56,098 bases of DNA from a virus: IMG/VR virus record IMGVR_UViG_3300048625_000523, positions 1 through 56,098 of that record; one strand, given 5' to 3'. Within the stretch, counting starts at the first letter, position 1, and each line of letters starts with the position of its first letter. The notes below the pieces were generated by a model, which did not search any database, was not told the origin of the DNA, and saw only the letters and a list, made by a program, of their open reading frames with translations. This document shows positions 47,997 to 56,098 of this stretch, one piece after another. The translations under genes and the position numbers were made by a program.

Positions 47997-48359
47997 ATGG
48001 CGATGGATCAAGTTCAAACGACATCACTACCAACTGTTGGTGAAATTTCTGCCGCAACAGATCTTGCTTCCGTTCAAAAGCTTTTGGTTCGTGTTGAAAC
48101 ATTCAAGGCACAGCAATCGGCGCTTGAAGCAGAACATATGGGTAAGGCGGCAGAGAGCACAAATCATCTTGCGCAGACAGAATCCAAGAATTGGGATCGC
48201 AATTCGATGTGCACCCTGCTTGCGGCCTGCATCGCTGCACGCAAGCAGAACATGACGACCGTGACAAAAGAGCCAACTTTGAACGACGTGATTGACGATT
48301 CGCTTTACATGCTAGACAGAGCATTGGCGGGGATTGATTCACGGATGTCGAAGCGATGA
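47997..48359 (+). CDS. Hypothetical small virion-module protein
   Basis: A 120-residue helical protein (MAMDQVQTTSLPTVGEIS start), with a coiled coil LLVRVETFKAQQSALEAEHM and basic C-terminus. Unknown function; the next gene overlaps by ATGA. Confidence 0.55.
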   Translation: MAMDQVQTTSLPTVGEISAATDLASVQKLLVRVETFKAQQSALEAEHMGKAAESTNHLAQTESKNWDRNSMCTLLAACIAARKQNMTTVTKEPTLNDVIDDSLYMLDRALAGIDSRMSKR

Positions 48360-48613
48360 TAGTAGGATTCTCCACCGCTCTCATGGTTGCAGAAGCCGGA
48401 GAAGAGGCCTACTTCGAGGATTTCGTGCTGACTGAAAAAGGCATTTTCAAGAACGGCGAAAAGCTGGACTCGATCAGCTGGGATTTGATCGGCGCACCGT
48501 GGGATGTGGAAGATTTTGAGGCGGTTCGGCTGCATCAATTGATGCGTGGCCGAAAGCGAGACCTTGCAAGAGCTGCAAAGGTTGTAAAGTTCATCAACTT
48601 CATAGGGCGATAA
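48356..48613 (+). CDS. Hypothetical small protein
   Basis: An 85-residue protein starting MIVGFSTALMVAEAGEEAYF, slightly apolar at the N-terminus and basic at the end (KFINFIGR). Could be a lysis accessory given the next gene, but nothing specific supports that. Confidence 0.5.
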   Translation: MIVGFSTALMVAEAGEEAYFEDFVLTEKGIFKNGEKLDSISWDLIGAPWDVEDFEAVRLHQLMRGRKRDLARAAKVVKFINFIGR

Positions 48614-48614
48614 C

Positions 48615-49028
48615 ATGTCCAGCAGAGATTTGAATGCTTTGAATGCAGACACCAAGCGGCTTGCTGAAGCTTTCACAGCTTCTTGTCGCAAAGCAGGTAT
48701 CGACGTGCTCATCTACAACACTCTGCGCACAACAGAAGAGCAGGATATCTTGTACGCACAAGGTCGCACACAACCAGGCAACATTGTGACCAATGCGCGG
48801 GGTGGAGATAGTTGGCACAACTACGGAGCAGCATTTGACTTCGTGCCGATGCTTGTCGGAAAGCCTCAATGGAAGAATGATTCACTTTACACGAAGTGTG
48901 GAATCATCGCCGAGAGCGTCGGGCTGGAGTGGGGTGGACGCTGGCGCGGAAAGTTGCACGACAAACCGCATTGTCAATTCCGCAATGGCAAGTCTCTCGA
49001 AGATATGAAGAAAGGCGCTGGTAAGTAG
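48615..49028 (+). CDS. Endolysin, M15-type peptidase
   Basis: A 137-residue M15 (VanY/L-alanyl-D-glutamate peptidase) endolysin. Zinc and catalytic residues are visible: SWHNYGAAFDFVP (SxHxxGxAxDF, His and Asp ligands) and KPHCQF (second His). The N-terminal helix and STRKAG-type start are typical of single-domain T5/HY133-like endolysins. No signal peptide, so it needs the holin at 44555-44842. Cuts peptidoglycan cross-links at lysis. Confidence 0.9.
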   Translation: MSSRDLNALNADTKRLAEAFTASCRKAGIDVLIYNTLRTTEEQDILYAQGRTQPGNIVTNARGGDSWHNYGAAFDFVPMLVGKPQWKNDSLYTKCGIIAESVGLEWGGRWRGKLHDKPHCQFRNGKSLEDMKKGAGK

Positions 49029-49029
49029 C

Positions 49030-50544
49030 ATGCCCACACCCCCCGCGATACCACTCAATTTGAAGCCCGGTGTGCAGCGAGACGGCACGGAACTGGATTG
49101 CGACGCGTACACAGCGGCCCAGTGGGTTCGCTTTATCCGTGGAGGCAGGCCTCGCAAGATTGGCGGTTGGCGAATAATCACAGGCGATCTTCAAGGCCCA
49201 AGTTCTAGTTGTCAATTGTGGTCTCAAGGCGTGTTGAACAGCTTTACCTCATTCCACCCAGCAGGGGTAGAATCTTTGTTGCTCACCAAGGACGGAGTGG
49301 GTAACGACATTATCGACAGAACCCCCAGTGGCTTTACAGCTTCCGACGACATCTGCTGGAGCTCCGACATTATGTATGATGCAGCCGCAGGCTCCGAAGC
49401 AGCGCTGATAATCGCCACCCCAACGACTTCTCTCTCCACAATTGAAAGCGAAGACGAAACCCCTATCTACTACGGTTCCGCAGTAGGTACAGACCAATTT
49501 CAAGCAATTTCTGGGATCACAACTTCGGGCTTTGTGTTGGCAGTACACCCATTCTTGTTTGTGGGGGGCTCCAATGGACTCTTACAATGGAGCAATGAAA
49601 ACGAGCCTCGCAATTTTACAAGTGGTGACGCTTCGTTGGGGGGTGTTCGTATCGCAGCCAATAAGCTTGTGGCAGGCATCCGCACATTGTCTTCCAATGG
49701 GCCGGGAGCATTGATCTGGGCTCTGGATGCTTTGGTGCAAGTAAGCTACGTCGGTGGTGCTGCAATTTTCAGAGCAACCACAATTTCTACATCTACAAAC
49801 ATTTTGTCGTCTCGCAGTGTTGTGGAAATGGACAATGTGTACTATTGGGCTGGGGTGGACAAGTTCTGGGTGAGTGATGGCACTTCAGCAAAAGAGCTGC
49901 CCAACACCCAAAATTTGAATTGGTTCTTCGACAATTTGGATTTTACACAACGACAAAAAGTTTGGGCGACCAAGGTTCCTCGTTGGGGTGAAATTTGGTG
50001 GCACTTTCCTTCCGTTGATGGCACAGGGGAGTGTGACAAGTGTGTCATCTACAACACCCGACTCAATGTCTGGTACGACTCCGAAAGCAGCCGTGCAGCA
50101 GGCACCCCTGCGCGATTGGTGAACTACCCATTGTGGACAGCTTCCGAAGCTGTGGACGACTCATATGCTTTGTATGCGCATGAATCACAATGGGATGCGG
50201 TGGAGCGCAACGGTGTCGTCAGTGCGATCACAGCTACAGCAACAACTTCAGACATTGCAGCTCTGGGTTCAACCAGTCGAGATTCCACGCGGCTGAATCG
50301 CATAGAGCCAGACTATATTGGAGCAGGTACTTTGCGAATAGAGGTTGTGGGTCGGAAATACCCTCAAAGCACCACAACAGTATTGGCTGCCAAAGACACC
50401 ACAATAGACACAGAAGTGGTTGATGTGCGCACACAAGCGAGGCATTTACAACTGAAGCTCACCAGTGCAGAACAAGGTTCTTGGTTTGAACTGGGTAAAT
50501 TCAATCTTTATGAGGAGCCCGGCGACGTACGCCCGGCTGGCTAA
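49030..50544 (+). CDS. Tail hub/nozzle protein, P22 gp10-like
   Basis: A 504-residue beta-propeller-like protein starting with IPLNLKPGVQRDGTELDCDA and WVRFIRGGRPRKIGGWR, the standard start of podovirus tail-hub (stabilisation) proteins. Middle parts include FLFVGGSNGLLQWSNENEP and VVEMDNVYYWAGVDKFW. It should join the adaptor complex to the tail needle and close the head. Overlap/adjacency with endolysin and next virion gene is tight. Confidence 0.8.
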   Translation: MPTPPAIPLNLKPGVQRDGTELDCDAYTAAQWVRFIRGGRPRKIGGWRIITGDLQGPSSSCQLWSQGVLNSFTSFHPAGVESLLLTKDGVGNDIIDRTPSGFTASDDICWSSDIMYDAAAGSEAALIIATPTTSLSTIESEDETPIYYGSAVGTDQFQAISGITTSGFVLAVHPFLFVGGSNGLLQWSNENEPRNFTSGDASLGGVRIAANKLVAGIRTLSSNGPGALIWALDALVQVSYVGGAAIFRATTISTSTNILSSRSVVEMDNVYYWAGVDKFWVSDGTSAKELPNTQNLNWFFDNLDFTQRQKVWATKVPRWGEIWWHFPSVDGTGECDKCVIYNTRLNVWYDSESSRAAGTPARLVNYPLWTASEAVDDSYALYAHESQWDAVERNGVVSAITATATTSDIAALGSTSRDSTRLNRIEPDYIGAGTLRIEVVGRKYPQSTTTVLAAKDTTIDTEVVDVRTQARHLQLKLTSAEQGSWFELGKFNLYEEPGDVRPAG

Positions 50545-50546
50545 AT

Positions 50547-53087
50547 ATGAAATACACAGACTTGCACAGAATCGGAGCACACAATTCGGGTGGAGAAGAT
50601 ACCGAACTGGCCTGGCTCACCCCACAAGACAGAGCTTTGTTGCATGCGCTGGGGGGTTCTGGTAGCGTGGATCCAGACACTGGGCTGCAGCACTTCAACA
50701 CGGATGACAACACAGGAGATGCGCCATCAGGCCCCAGTGAAGGTGGGTGGTCAGACACTGATTTCGAAGACCAATCACACATGAACGACTACAGCACAGG
50801 TCGTAATGCTGAGCGGTCGGACAATGACCCATTCGGCAGTACTCTTGACTGGGGTAAGAATGATTACCAAGGTGTTGTACAAGACGGTCGCGGCAATGCT
50901 GTGTTGGACAGCTTCGGGAACCCTGTTGGGTATGGTGGGTACTATTCTGGTTCCGACGCGTACGGGAATAATGGCAGGGGTTACGACGCGCTGGCACAGG
51001 GCAATATGTGGAGCACAACCAACAACGGTTGGATGTCCAGAGACGAAGTAAATCAGGCAATCTTCAATGACATTAATGCAGCACTTGGTACCAACTACAA
51101 CATCAACACACACTTTTTGAACAATGATTTCACAGTCTCTGCGTTCAACCCACACGGAGTTGCCAACACAACGTTCGATGAAAATGATGCAGCCACTACA
51201 GGCGGAGTTGCCAACAATGTGGGTCGTACGGATGCACTGGGCAATACGGTTTCTCGCGGCGACATGCCAGGCATTCTTTCGCAAGATATTGCGCAGTGGC
51301 AAAATGACAACCCAGGTACGAACGCATTAATGATGTTGGGGTTGTTCGCAGCTGACCCGCTTGCGGCACTGGCGTATTCTACAGCATCCAATTTGAACTC
51401 TGGGAATGTTGTGGGGGCTTTGTCTTCAGCTGCAGGTGCAGGATTCGGCACGCCTGCAGGGGCTGTGGTGGGGGCTCTCGGCAATTTAGCAAGTGGTCGC
51501 GAACAATCAGCTGCCAACAGTGTCATAAATGGCACACTCAACAGCACAGGCAATGGGTTGGGGTCTTGGATGGCTGGACAGTTGGATGCAACACCTTTCG
51601 AACAGGCTACAGCCAGCATGTTTGGCAGTGGGTTGCAAGGTGGGCTTGTGAACTCTGCGACAGGGGTTGCAGGCTTGAGCAATACAGGCTCCACAGCGCT
51701 GTCTGGCGGAAACAGTTTCTACGTGTCTGGGGATGGTGAAACACCTTCTACCCACAACACTACGCCTGCAGAAACAACGGTCGCTGAAGCAATTTTGAAC
51801 CCCCAAACCCTTGCGGTTTCAACACCAAACCCATATAATGGAGGTTGGAACCCTCGTGAACCGCGCACATTTACCGGTGTTGCCGACGCAGCACATTACG
51901 GTGAGCGTAGAGGCGGGCAGTCAATGTATAGTTCGATCAATCCGGTGCGCAAGGCACAAGGTGGTCGAGTTGATTACCCGGAGCAAAATATGCACAACCC
52001 CTTGGAACGAATCCGCCAAATCGGTGCAGCACAATCCGTAGATGGTCAAGACACGGAACTCGCACACATCAACCCTGAAGAAGCTGCACTGCTGGAATAT
52101 CTCGGCGGCAGTGGGCGCATGGATCCGATTACTGGGTTGCGACACTTTGATGATGGTTTCGGGATAGATGACACCACAGCAAACATTCAAGCCCTGTTGT
52201 CAGGATCTACCCCGACACCTACAAACCCCAGCTTCGTATTTGACATGCCGACTGACTATGTCAATAATGAATCTGACGACGCACAACAATTTACTTCGAT
52301 GTTGCCGCAATCAGTGGCAGCCACGAATCGATTCTTACAAAACCCCGGCGAGTGGAATCGTACACATGATGGCGACATGGGTGGTCTGGACTATATCAAT
52401 GCTCGTGAGATGGTTCGAGACATGGAGCGTCAAAATGCCCCTGCAGAAAGTTCCAAGTCTGCTTGGGACTATGTGACGGATGCTGCAGGCGGAGTGGGGG
52501 CCGGGTTGGCCAAGGCGCTTGGCAGCGCAGCGGCTGGGGTGGTTGCCAACCCTGTCGGCCTGTTGGCTGCCTACGGTCAATACAAGGCAAGCAAGGGTGC
52601 TCAGCGCGAAGCTCGAGACGCTCGCGACTTTGCAAGACAACAAGCAGACCCGAACTACCAAAAATCTCTTTTGCGACAAGATCCTCTGTATCGCAACTTT
52701 ACAATCAATCGAACACCTCGCACGCAAAGCAATACTATCGATCCTCGCACCTATGGTGAGCGTGGCGGGCAACAACAATTCAATTCTGTTAATCCGACAG
52801 TAACACGAACTCCGGTCGCATTGGCGGGCGGGGGCTCTCCGTTGCAACGCATGGTGCAAGGCCCTGGCGGTGGGCAAGACGACTTGGTGCCTGCGCAACT
52901 CAGCCCCAATGAATATGTGATGGACTCAGATGTTGTAGCAGCCCTGGGCGACGGCAACCCAGAAGAAGGAGCTCGCAGGTTGGACAAAATGCGTGAGAAT
53001 GTGCGCAAACATAAGCGCGGTACTTCTGCAAAGAAGATCCCGCCAAAGGCTCTTCCCCCTGAACAATATTTGAAGAGAGGTAAGTAA
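50547..53087 (+). CDS. Large virion protein with duplicated modules
   Basis: An 846-residue protein. Two modules occur twice in alternating order: A (DTELA-x-x-x-P ... ALL-x-x-LGGSG ... DP-x-TGL-x-HF) near residues 16-50 and 500-535, and B (YGER-GGQ ... S-x-NP ... GG) near residues 450-473 and 732-757. A Gly/Ala-rich apolar middle (GALSSAAGAGFGTPAGAVVG) may contact membrane. The C-terminus carries GPGGGQDDLVPAQLSPNEYV and a helix ARRLDKMRENVRKHK, a motif common at the end of ejection proteins. Probably part of the injected internal complex. Confidence 0.7.
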   Translation: MKYTDLHRIGAHNSGGEDTELAWLTPQDRALLHALGGSGSVDPDTGLQHFNTDDNTGDAPSGPSEGGWSDTDFEDQSHMNDYSTGRNAERSDNDPFGSTLDWGKNDYQGVVQDGRGNAVLDSFGNPVGYGGYYSGSDAYGNNGRGYDALAQGNMWSTTNNGWMSRDEVNQAIFNDINAALGTNYNINTHFLNNDFTVSAFNPHGVANTTFDENDAATTGGVANNVGRTDALGNTVSRGDMPGILSQDIAQWQNDNPGTNALMMLGLFAADPLAALAYSTASNLNSGNVVGALSSAAGAGFGTPAGAVVGALGNLASGREQSAANSVINGTLNSTGNGLGSWMAGQLDATPFEQATASMFGSGLQGGLVNSATGVAGLSNTGSTALSGGNSFYVSGDGETPSTHNTTPAETTVAEAILNPQTLAVSTPNPYNGGWNPREPRTFTGVADAAHYGERRGGQSMYSSINPVRKAQGGRVDYPEQNMHNPLERIRQIGAAQSVDGQDTELAHINPEEAALLEYLGGSGRMDPITGLRHFDDGFGIDDTTANIQALLSGSTPTPTNPSFVFDMPTDYVNNESDDAQQFTSMLPQSVAATNRFLQNPGEWNRTHDGDMGGLDYINAREMVRDMERQNAPAESSKSAWDYVTDAAGGVGAGLAKALGSAAAGVVANPVGLLAAYGQYKASKGAQREARDARDFARQQADPNYQKSLLRQDPLYRNFTINRTPRTQSNTIDPRTYGERGGQQQFNSVNPTVTRTPVALAGGGSPLQRMVQGPGGGQDDLVPAQLSPNEYVMDSDVVAALGDGNPEEGARRLDKMRENVRKHKRGTSAKKIPPKALPPEQYLKRGK

Positions 53088-53088
53088 G

Positions 53089-54054
53089 ATGGCAGACGTG
53101 TGGTCATATCTTTACAACCCCTCTGCAGCTTCTTCAAGCGGAACTACAGGCGGGGCTTCTGCAAGTGCGATGCCGGATTGGTATGTGAATTACACCCAGA
53201 ACCTGCTCGCACAAGCGCAGTCTGCTGCTGAAGAACCATTCCAAGTCTACAATGGTCAGCGTGTTGCAGAATTGCAACCGCTACAGCAACAAGCTATTGA
53301 CAAGACTGTAGCCAACCAAGGTTCTTGGAATCCTGCGCTGACACAAGGTCAAGCCCTGACAACACAAGGTGCTACAACCAATACGTTGAATGGCGTACCC
53401 ACATTTGGCACGGGCATCAATGCATACATGAACCCCTACACGCAGAATGTCACAGACACTTTGGCGCGATTGGGCACTCGTAACTTGACCGAGAATTTGC
53501 TGCCAGCAGTTAATTCTACTTTTGTCGGTGCAGGCCAATTTGGGTCTGGTCGCAACGCAGAATTCACCAACAGAGCCCTGAGGGATGTGGGTGAAAGTAC
53601 TTTGAATGCTCAATCACAAGCATTGAATACAGGGTATCAACAAGCTGCGCAAAACATGTTGGGGGATCAACAAATGCGCATCGGAGCTGCTGCGGCAGAC
53701 GCTGGGCGTAATTTGCAAGGTGGCGCGCAACTAGGAGCTCTTGGTCAGTTGAGGCAACAACTCTCTGCTACTGATACGGGGGCATTGTCAGCAGCAGGAC
53801 AACAACAACAAAATCAGCTGCAATCCAACTTGTCAACAGCCTACAATGACTTCCTGGAGCAGCGCAATTACCCGATGAACGCGGTGTCATTCATGAACAG
53901 CGCCCTGAATGGTGTGCCGACAGGAGCCTCTCAACTCTTCTCCAACACTGAAGCATCTACCAAAGTACCTGCCTCTACCACTTCTCCGCTGGCCAGCATG
54001 GTTCAAGCAGGTGGTAGTGCAGGCATCCTCAGCAAACTTTTGTCGGGGTCATAA
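53089..54054 (+). CDS. Virion/ejection-type protein
   Basis: A 321-residue Gln/Ala/Asn-rich helical protein. Phrases PDWYVNYTQNLLAQAQSAA and AYMNPYTQNVTDTLARLG recur in a family of podovirus internal proteins. Overlaps the next gene by one base. No enzymatic motif. Confidence 0.65.
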   Translation: MADVWSYLYNPSAASSSGTTGGASASAMPDWYVNYTQNLLAQAQSAAEEPFQVYNGQRVAELQPLQQQAIDKTVANQGSWNPALTQGQALTTQGATTNTLNGVPTFGTGINAYMNPYTQNVTDTLARLGTRNLTENLLPAVNSTFVGAGQFGSGRNAEFTNRALRDVGESTLNAQSQALNTGYQQAAQNMLGDQQMRIGAAAADAGRNLQGGAQLGALGQLRQQLSATDTGALSAAGQQQQNQLQSNLSTAYNDFLEQRNYPMNAVSFMNSALNGVPTGASQLFSNTEASTKVPASTTSPLASMVQAGGSAGILSKLLSGS

Positions 54055-55628
54055 TGCCTTCTCCGCTCGAATCGTTGTCAAACACACCAATCAAGCCTGG
54101 GCAATCTGGGCAAGAGTGGTTGCAAACCATGTTGTCAGACAGAATTGCTTCTCAGCAATCTCGTCTTCGAGATGTGCGTGCTCGCAACGCAGATACTTCA
54201 GCTGGATTGTACACCCCACCATCCGAAGAAGAGACCGCAGGCTTTGAACAAGCTGCTCGTGCAGCTGCTCTTGCTGCAATGTCGGGACAAGGCACTTTTG
54301 GATCTTCTTTGGCAGCAGCCAATTCAACATATCTTGGGTTGAAAAAGGCTGAGCAAGATGCGCAACGACTTGCCAAAGAGAAGTCTGCACAAGTAATGTA
54401 CCCAGCACAACTTCGAGAAGAAGCCTCTGTAGAAGGTTCTTTGAACGCAGCTCTGGCAGCGGCTGCCAGGTTGCGCACGGGTGCAAATGCACAACAGGCT
54501 TCTAGGTTCAAGGTTGTGCCCAACAGGGGGCTTGTAGACACCCAGGCCGAAGGCGGCCCTCAAGTAGTGTTGGAAACAAACAATTTGCCAGCGCTGACAG
54601 TGCAACTGCAACGCACAATTTCTCAGCGAGCCAATGGATTGAATTTCAACACGGCAGAAGAGAAAGAAGCTTGGATTCGACAACAGCTTTCTACAGCGCT
54701 CGCCAAGCTCAAAGGTCTCATGCCAGGGTTGCCTCAAGACGAAGCAGATTCCGCACCTCAGGGCTCCGCACCTCAGGGCTCCGCACCTCAGGGCTCCGCA
54801 CCTCAGGGCTCCGCACCTCAGGGCTCCGCACCTCAGGGCTCCGCACCTCAGGGCTCCGCACCTCAGGGTTCTTACACTCCGATAGAGCCTGTAGGAGTGT
54901 CCAAGTTTGGCGAATTCATTCAGCCGGTGCAGACAGCCACAGCTCAAAATGCTGTCGGTTCTGTAAAAAATGCGGGGCAAGATAAAGTGCGTACGCAATC
55001 AATGATTGAAGCCAATAAGCAAGCCGCTAAAGCTTTTGAAGACAAAGTATCTCCGTTGCAAACGTCGGGCGAAGCGATGTTGCAACAGCTGAACATGTTG
55101 CAACGCATGCCGGTGCCTTGGGGTGCTGCCAAGAGCATTGCGGTACAGACGCTCGGCCCGGTATCAGACGCCTTGAAGGCCATGGGTGTTGGGGATGGGG
55201 GTGAGTTGTTGAAGCGGTCTGTGGAGTTGAATTCTGCAAAGCCTATTCTTGAAGGTATGGCCAACGCTTTGCTGCTGCAAGCCAAAGGTGTGCAAACTGA
55301 GGGTGATTATCAACGCGCCAAGAACCAAGGCCCGTCACTCACGCAGCCAAAAGAAGCGGCAGAATATACTATTCGCATGGGCAAGGCAATTGCAAGCCGT
55401 TCGCTGGATAAAGCGCAATTCTATTCTTTGTATGCACAAGGCAATGAGGGTAGTTACCTGGGGGCTGACACCAGGTGGACAGATCTTGTAAAGACGACAC
55501 CACTGTTCGCCAAGAATAGTCGTGGTCAAGTAGTGTTTGAAAATGAGTTCTTGGGCAAGTATAAAGAATTGCACCCGAAAGCCTCTGAAGCAGAAGCGCG
55601 GGCAGCGTGGCGCGAGGCTGCAAAATGA
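54054..55628 (+). CDS. Virion/ejection-type protein with repeat linker
   Basis: A 524-residue helical protein. Residues about 1-230 and 290-524 are two Ala/Gln/Lys-rich helical parts joined by eight SAPQG repeats. The N-terminal part has PPSEEETAGFEQAARAAALA; the C-terminal part includes a YAQGNEGSYLGADTRW segment. It lies between two other internal-virion-type genes and has no catalytic signature. Confidence 0.65.
   Translation: MPSPLESLSNTPIKPGQSGQEWLQTMLSDRIASQQSRLRDVRARNADTSAGLYTPPSEEETAGFEQAARAAALAAMSGQGTFGSSLAAANSTYLGLKKAEQDAQRLAKEKSAQVMYPAQLREEASVEGSLNAALAAAARLRTGANAQQASRFKVVPNRGLVDTQAEGGPQVVLETNNLPALTVQLQRTISQRANGLNFNTAEEKEAWIRQQLSTALAKLKGLMPGLPQDEADSAPQGSAPQGSAPQGSAPQGSAPQGSAPQGSAPQGSAPQGSYTPIEPVGVSKFGEFIQPVQTATAQNAVGSVKNAGQDKVRTQSMIEANKQAAKAFEDKVSPLQTSGEAMLQQLNMLQRMPVPWGAAKSIAVQTLGPVSDALKAMGVGDGGELLKRSVELNSAKPILEGMANALLLQAKGVQTEGDYQRAKNQGPSLTQPKEAAEYTIRMGKAIASRSLDKAQFYSLYAQGNEGSYLGADTRWTDLVKTTPLFAKNSRGQVVFENEFLGKYKELHPKASEAEARAAWREAAK
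54751..54870 (+). repeat. In-frame tandem repeat, 8 x 15 bp (SAPQG)
   Basis: Eight copies of ccgcacctcagggct, the last with one change, within the gene at 54054-55628. They encode a flexible Ser/Ala/Pro/Gln/Gly tether. Confidence 0.95.
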
Positions 55629-56098
55629 GCAAGAGTATTCTAGACCTTGTGGACACCACAACGCCGGGGTTTGATACTGGGCGTGCTCGCGAACTCAAGA
55701 AGTTCAACAAGGCTGTGGATGTTCTGGAATCCACACTCCCACAGGATACCCCTGAAAAAGACACCACGGAAGGCATGTCTACTTCGCAGAAAGTGTTGGC
55801 AGGAGCTGGTAAAGCTCTGTCAGACACAGCACTCGGGGTTCGTCAATTGCTGACACGAGACCCTGCTAAAAGTGCTGCTTTGTTGCAAGAGATTCGCGAT
55901 CGTAAAGTGCGAGACAAATCGTTGATGTCTTCCGGGGCTGGTATGGTGGGGGCTGTCATCCCACAAGCAGCTGCAACAGCTGTATTGGGGGGTGTAAAGG
56001 TGTTGCCAGACATTGCGCTGAATGCTGCCATTGGCGCTGTGCAGCCTGCCGAAGATTCGACAGACCGCACAATGAACACAGTTGCGGGGGGTGTCGGG
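55625..56098 (+). CDS. Virion/ejection-type protein, 3' end outside window
   Basis: 158 residues of a gene that runs past the right edge; start ATG 55625 overlaps the previous stop (ATGA). After a polar N-terminus (MSKSILDLVDTTTPGFDTG) comes an apolar Gly/Ala region (GAGMVGAVIPQAAATAVLGG) leading to NAAIGAVQPAEDSTDRTMNT. This plan precedes segments like LSAGDLG in related internal virion proteins, and that phrase begins the partial gene at position 3 of this window. Confidence 0.7.
   Translation, partial: MSKSILDLVDTTTPGFDTGRARELKKFNKAVDVLESTLPQDTPEKDTTEGMSTSQKVLAGAGKALSDTALGVRQLLTRDPAKSAALLQEIRDRKVRDKSLMSSGAGMVGAVIPQAAATAVLGGVKVLPDIALNAAIGAVQPAEDSTDRTMNTVAGGVG

Noticed and set aside
54324-54998. 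Minus ORF with repeated RCGAL units
   Set aside because: Antisense shadow of the SAPQG repeat gene.
1-56098. tRNA or rRNA genes, lysogeny integrase, CI-type repressor
   Set aside because: No cloverleaf, rRNA segment or integrase/repressor protein was recognised by eye in either strand.

Overview
This window looks like most of the genome of a tailed, lytic-type, podovirus-like bacteriophage of a Gram-negative host. Evidence for this is a large terminase, a long (839 aa) P22-type portal, a scaffold, an HK97-like capsid protein, head-tail adaptors, a P22 gp10/T7 gp12-like hub and several internal-virion-type proteins, with no tape measure or tail-tube/sheath genes. No integrase, repressor or ribosomal RNA gene is visible. 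A betaproteobacterial or pseudomonad host is only a guess. Both ends cut through genes of the same virion-protein module, so the window is probably an arbitrary linear cut of a somewhat longer, circularly permuted or terminally redundant genome.

Layout. Positions 1-2272 (+) hold the end of the virion-protein module. Positions 2226-27017 (-) are one long leftward early/middle block. Read in transcription order from the right it contains a DUF932 gene, small accessory genes, a run of small ORFs separated by integron attC-like sites (about 20.9-24.6 kb), a secreted protein, primase/helicase, membrane and J-domain proteins, a DHH phosphoesterase, a replication set (family A DNA polymerase, RecB/Cas4-like nuclease, VRR-NUC nuclease, SNF2-type helicase), and finally a thymidine-hypermodification and nucleotide-metabolism locus. 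A 967-bp non-coding divergent region (27018-27984) carries a matched 20-bp motif facing each way. Rightward (+) late genes run from 27985 to the end: a small DNA-binding-like gene and terminator, terminases, a DUF2829/Tad2-like anti-defence candidate, a lytic transglycosylase virion protein, portal, GroES-like protein, scaffold, capsid, adaptors, fibres, holin, a probable trypsin-fold tail protein, M15 endolysin, tail hub and ejection-type proteins.

Two systems stand out. (1) Positions 3827-8641 encode a thymidylate-synthase homologue (probable dUMP hydroxymethylase), a 5-hmdU DNA kinase, two alpha-glutamyl/putrescinyl-thymine pyrophosphorylase-type proteins (amino acid:DNA transferases), a flavin-dependent DAO-fold enzyme and a GNAT acetyltransferase. 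This set predicts glycine-derived, acetylated aminomethyl-uracil DNA made after replication. (2) Positions 21634-24563 contain a string of attC sites flanking single small ORFs. The R boxes at the two ends of several cassettes are exact complements of each other although the two boxes inside one attC site are not, which is the signature of true integron gene cassettes. The ORFs run opposite to the attC polarity and in line with phage transcription. A cassette array without an integrase inside a phage early operon is the most unusual feature here.

The genes are tightly packed, commonly with ATGA or TGATG overlaps and AGGAG-type ribosome sites, and I used these to choose starts. All function calls come from recognising motifs by eye; no database search was run.
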